Assembly (NCBI GenBank): GCA_937899365.1
Contig: CALBPH010000390.1
Location: 1 to 8,296 of the forward strand
Direction: 5' to 3'
Length of the DNA stretch: 8,296 bases
Source of the DNA: an uncultured Leptolyngbya sp.
GTDB taxonomy: Bacteria > Cyanobacteriota > Cyanobacteriia > Phormidesmidales > Phormidesmidaceae
A program made the position numbers and the translations under genes. The notes beneath the pieces are model-generated. The model had not been told where the DNA came from. It ran no database searches and was given only the letters and a program-made list of their open reading frames with translations. How positions within the stretch are numbered: the stretch's first letter is position 1; each line of letters begins with the position of its first letter. Of this stretch, positions 6,014-8,296 are shown in pieces.

Positions 6014-7129
6014 TCATGTAGGGGAGAACTCTGTAGCAGCTACATGTCTTGCATAGGCCTCTTCAATGACAGTCATAACTTTTTCAAAGAACACATCTTC
6101 AGTAAAGCTTTCCAGCACATGTTCTCGAATTTTAAGATGATCCCATTGAATAGCACTAGCTTTTAGCAGCGCTTGATGCAAAGCCTCTGGCGACTGACGA
6201 TAGAAAAAGACGCCTGTCTTTTCAGGCACTTGTGTATCTAGCACTCCACCTGCCCCATAGGCAACAACAGGAGTACCGCTAGCATTTGCTTCAATCGGTA
6301 CTAACCCATAATCTTCTAAAGCCGCAACAATTACGGCCTTGGCTCGTGACATTAATCCCTTTCGCTGCTCGTCGCTCACATGTCCTAGGAATGAAATGTT
6401 GGGTAGTGCAGCCGACTCTAACCGCTTTCTTTCTGGACCATCCCCCGTAATAATGAGTGGCCATCCTAACCAGTTAAACGCTTCGACCACAACATCCACT
6501 CGCTTATAGCCCAATAAACGCGACGAAACCAAATAAAAATCATCTTTTTGATCGGAGAATTCAAACTGGGTTGTATCGATTGGATAGTTGATGGTAGTCG
6601 CTGGTTGCTTATACGTCTGCTGGATCCGTTCGGTTACAACAGTGGAGTTTGAAATATACAAATCAGGCTTCTGTGCATGGGCTAAGTCAACTTGTCTAAG
6701 CTTTTGAAAAATTGGCTGAATAACAGGAAGTAACGCTTTATAGGTCTGGTACTGATCAATGTAAGTACGGGTATCCCAAAGAAATCGAGTTATGTTGTGA
6801 CAGAAACAAATATGGTACGCAGCCGGGTGTTTTACAACCGATTTAGCAAAGCTTGTGGTACTGCTAATAATCAGATCATATTTTTGCAGGTCTAATGCTT
6901 CAAAAGCGGGGAAATAGAGCGGTGCCAGCAGCCTAAAGTTCTGACTTGCCCCTGGAATTGCCTGAAGTTTAGTCGTGTAAACAGGCCGACTTCCAACATC
7001 AATTGTATCTTTCGGACTGTACAACGAGGTATAGATATCAGCCTCTGGGAAATGCTTGCAAAGGAGCTCAAATACTCTCTCTGCTCCGCCTTTCTGCGTA
7101 AGGTAATCATGAACCAAAGCAATTTTCAT
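6014..7129 (-). CDS. GT4-family glycosyltransferase (WbaZ-like)
   Basis: This 371-residue cytosolic or peripheral-membrane GT-B glycosyltransferase would add a sugar from a nucleotide donor to the growing lipid-linked unit. The N-terminus MKIALVHDYLTQKGGAERVF (1-20) is typical of the WbaZ-like branch of GT4, with the acceptor-side Gly-Gly-Ala-Glu-Arg loop. Next come HICFCHNITRFLWD (106-119) and ISNSTVV (159-165). The donor-side half has VSSRLLGYKR (201-210), ITGDGPERKRL (227-237), and an E-x7-E motif of Glu272 and Glu280 in LEDYGLVPIEANASGTPVVA (271-290). The open frame extends to TTG 7156, but ATG 7129 gives the family start and was chosen; the ribosome site (GAG, about 10 bases upstream) is weak. 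The gap of 194 bp after the export gene is the longest in the window, so a promoter of its own is possible. Donor sugar unknown; mannose is common in this branch but not shown here. Confidence 0.9.
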   Translation of the reverse strand: MKIALVHDYLTQKGGAERVFELLCKHFPEADIYTSLYSPKDTIDVGSRPVYTTKLQAIPGASQNFRLLAPLYFPAFEALDLQKYDLIISSTTSFAKSVVKHPAAYHICFCHNITRFLWDTRTYIDQYQTYKALLPVIQPIFQKLRQVDLAHAQKPDLYISNSTVVTERIQQTYKQPATTINYPIDTTQFEFSDQKDDFYLVSSRLLGYKRVDVVVEAFNWLGWPLIITGDGPERKRLESAALPNISFLGHVSDEQRKGLMSRAKAVIVAALEDYGLVPIEANASGTPVVAYGAGGVLDTQVPEKTGVFFYRQSPEALHQALLKASAIQWDHLKIREHVLESFTEDVFFEKVMTVIEEAYARHVAATEFSPT

Positions 7130-7323
7130 ACTAAAATCACTCGTTAGGAAGGGCAACCAAATGTCTGTAATTCAGCAATGTTATGAAGGGAACAAAGTAA
7201 GATATTCAAAGGAACGCCACACAGTAGAAGATTTCTCAACTTCGTTTAAGGTGAACTACACTAGAACAATTGAGTCCTTGTAGTTGTTAGAGACAAGTTT
7301 TCCATATGGAAAATCTATTAGTC
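7130..7323. other. Intergenic region between the export gene and the glycosyltransferase gene
   Basis: This 194-bp stretch, the longest without a gene, separates the stop of the export gene from the start of the glycosyltransferase. I see no open frame with a recognisable product. It carries the palindrome at 7298-7313. On the minus strand there are loose promoter-like pieces (TTGAAT followed 20 bases later by TAACAT), too weak to call. It could hold a promoter for the downstream genes, or simply be a spacer. Confidence 0.4.
7298..7313. promoter_or_regulatory. Perfect 16-bp palindrome, possible operator
   Basis: TTTTCCATATGGAAAA is a perfect palindrome that starts 10 bases beyond the export gene's stop codon, upstream of the glycosyltransferase. 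A dimeric DNA-binding protein could use it. As an RNA hairpin it would have only six pairs and no following T-run in the direction of transcription, so a strong terminator is unlikely. No regulator can be named. Confidence 0.4.
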
Positions 7324-8296
7324 TTACAATCCAAACAAGCGAAGAATATTAAGCGTAAAATTCAAAGGTGAAAATACAGCTCCAAATGTATCGCCTGCAC
7401 GGGCTAAACCAGAACGTTTTACAATCACCGTGTCATTGGGTCGTAAAGACGGATTTGTATCTTCGCTAATTCCTTGAGAGAAATCAACGTCAATTTCTCT
7501 CTGGGATGCTGTGCCATTAAGATTTAATCGTACTAGGCTTACGGTCCCTTGTCTGGCCCGATTGTTGAACCCTCCGGCGGCTAATATTGCCTGATTTAGC
7601 GGTGTATTAGGAGGAACTTGAATAGTACCAGGAGCCTCTACTTCACCCACAACATTTACAGAGATCTGATCGGGTGAAAAACTTGCCGTAGCTAATTCGG
7701 CAATCTCATCTGAATTAAGATTACTAGCCGTAGGAATAATAATGCGATCGCCATCCTGTAGCTGTAAATCTTCACTCAGGTCTCCTTCTTTTAGCAGATC
7801 CCATAGATTTACTGCAACTGTTTTAGATTGAGTTTGCTGATTCCGTGCATTGTCTCTTGGTATGGGGCTCGATGACACTGTGCTCAAGGAGCGTGGAAGA
7901 CGACGCTGGACCTGAATCTGACGAATGTCTGCTAACTGTGTGATTCCACCGGCTAACTCAATTGCCTGGGTCAGTGTGGGTAACTCGGCTGCCGAGTTAT
8001 TGTCACCTTCAACATCCACGCGGTAGGCTCCTGGGCGATGAACTTCACCAGCTACAGCAATTTGAATGGGGCGAGTCTCCAACAGACTAAGGGTTACAAC
8101 AGGTCGCTGCACATAGGGTTTAAGCGTCTGTTCAATATGTTCTGTTGCTTGCTGAAGCGATAGACCATCAACATCAATAGCGCCAACTATCGGGATATTC
8201 AGACGTCCACTGGACAGTACGCGAAATTCACCACCATAATCGGGGATATTGAACACATCAACCATCCAGTGAAAGATATTGACTTGGTAAGTACAT
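7324..8296 (-). CDS. Wza-type polysaccharide export protein (Poly_export plus SLBB domains), 5' end beyond or damaged at right edge
   Basis: Wza-type proteins form the outer-membrane/periplasmic export channel that works with Wzc. Numbered from ATG 8265 (313 residues): the rest of a Poly_export domain, DVFNIPDYGGEFRVLSSGRL (3-22) to about 62; SLBB domain 1 beginning RPIQIAVAGEVHRPGAY (65-81) with ELAGGI (103-108); a Ser/Asn/Gln-rich insert at about 125-148; LQDGDRIIIP (169-178); SLBB domain 2 from ISVNVVGEVEAPGTIQV (201-217) with ILAAGGF (227-233) and LRPNDTVIVKRSG (274-286); and the end NILRLFGL. The frame stays open to the window edge, so ATG 8265 is probably internal: a signal peptide and the GxGD-containing first strand are missing, and relatives are usually about 400-500 residues. 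The ten residues readable before ATG 8265 (ending NIFHW) do not match the family; see findings. It heads the visible gene row. Confidence 0.85.
   Translation of the reverse strand, partial: CTYQVNIFHWMVDVFNIPDYGGEFRVLSSGRLNIPIVGAIDVDGLSLQQATEHIEQTLKPYVQRPVVTLSLLETRPIQIAVAGEVHRPGAYRVDVEGDNNSAAELPTLTQAIELAGGITQLADIRQIQVQRRLPRSLSTVSSSPIPRDNARNQQTQSKTVAVNLWDLLKEGDLSEDLQLQDGDRIIIPTASNLNSDEIAELATASFSPDQISVNVVGEVEAPGTIQVPPNTPLNQAILAAGGFNNRARQGTVSLVRLNLNGTASQREIDVDFSQGISEDTNPSLRPNDTVIVKRSGLARAGDTFGAVFSPLNFTLNILRLFGL
7744..7751. repeat. HIP1 octamer GCGATCGC
   Basis: One exact copy of GCGATCGC, the highly iterated palindrome over-represented in many cyanobacterial genomes, lies inside the export gene (codons for GDRII). 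I found only one in the window, so the genome is either not strongly HIP1-rich or the locus is poor in it. It supports but does not prove a cyanobacterial host. Confidence 0.7.
7981..7999. repeat. 19-bp near-palindrome inside the export gene
   Basis: TAACTCGGC-T-GCCGAGTTA is a perfect 9-bp inverted repeat around one central base. It lies within codons for NNSAAELPT in SLBB domain 1, in a loop that looks longer than usual. It may be chance, a protein-binding site, or the scar of a small insertion. Confidence 0.5.

Noticed and set aside
7298..7313. Palindrome as a rho-independent terminator of the export gene
   Set aside because: The stem is short and no T-run follows in the minus direction.
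1..8296. CRISPR array, tRNA, rRNA, insertion sequence or attachment site
   Set aside because: I read both strands and saw no spaced repeats, no transposase-like product and no tRNA-like arms; the genes fill almost the whole window.

Overview
The window is a fragment of a cell-surface polysaccharide (exopolysaccharide/capsule) locus. All seven recognisable genes lie on the minus strand, so transcription runs from right to left. A cyanobacterial host is the best guess. The kinase and export proteins have the cyanobacterial Wzc/Wza layout, the initiating transferase resembles the HepC-like type, one HIP1 octamer (GCGATCGC) is present at 7744-7751, and G+C is moderate (hand counts of about 40-48% by region). 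I cannot name a genus.

In transcription order: (1) 8296-7324, a Wza-type polysaccharide export protein that enters from the right edge; (2) a 194-bp intergenic stretch with a perfect 16-bp palindrome; (3) 7129-6014, a GT4 glycosyltransferase; (4) 5978/5945-3693, a Wzc-type chain-length regulator/tyrosine kinase interrupted by one in-frame TAA at 4157-4155; (5) 3573-2641, a HepC-like phosphoglycosyl transferase that would start repeat-unit synthesis on a lipid carrier; (6) 2593-1130, a Wzx-type flippase; (7) 1060-212, a MurB-like FAD oxidoreductase; (8) 166-1, the N-terminus of a polysaccharide pyruvyl transferase that runs off the left edge.

Together these describe a Wzx/Wzy-type pathway. 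The HepC-like enzyme loads the first sugar phosphate, the GT4 enzyme extends the unit, Wzx flips it, and Wzc and Wza control chain length and export. The pyruvyl transferase and perhaps the MurB-like enzyme would decorate the sugars with three-carbon acids. No Wzy polymerase is visible, so it must lie outside the window or be absent.

The points most worth a second look are the single nonsense codon that cuts the kinase domain between Walker A' and Walker B, and a MurB paralogue beside a pyruvyl transferase. The latter raises the possibility of a lactyl-ether (1-carboxyethyl) sugar in the polymer. The export gene may also be damaged near the right edge, where the expected GxGD motif is missing from the open frame. 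Everything else looks like an ordinary polysaccharide locus.
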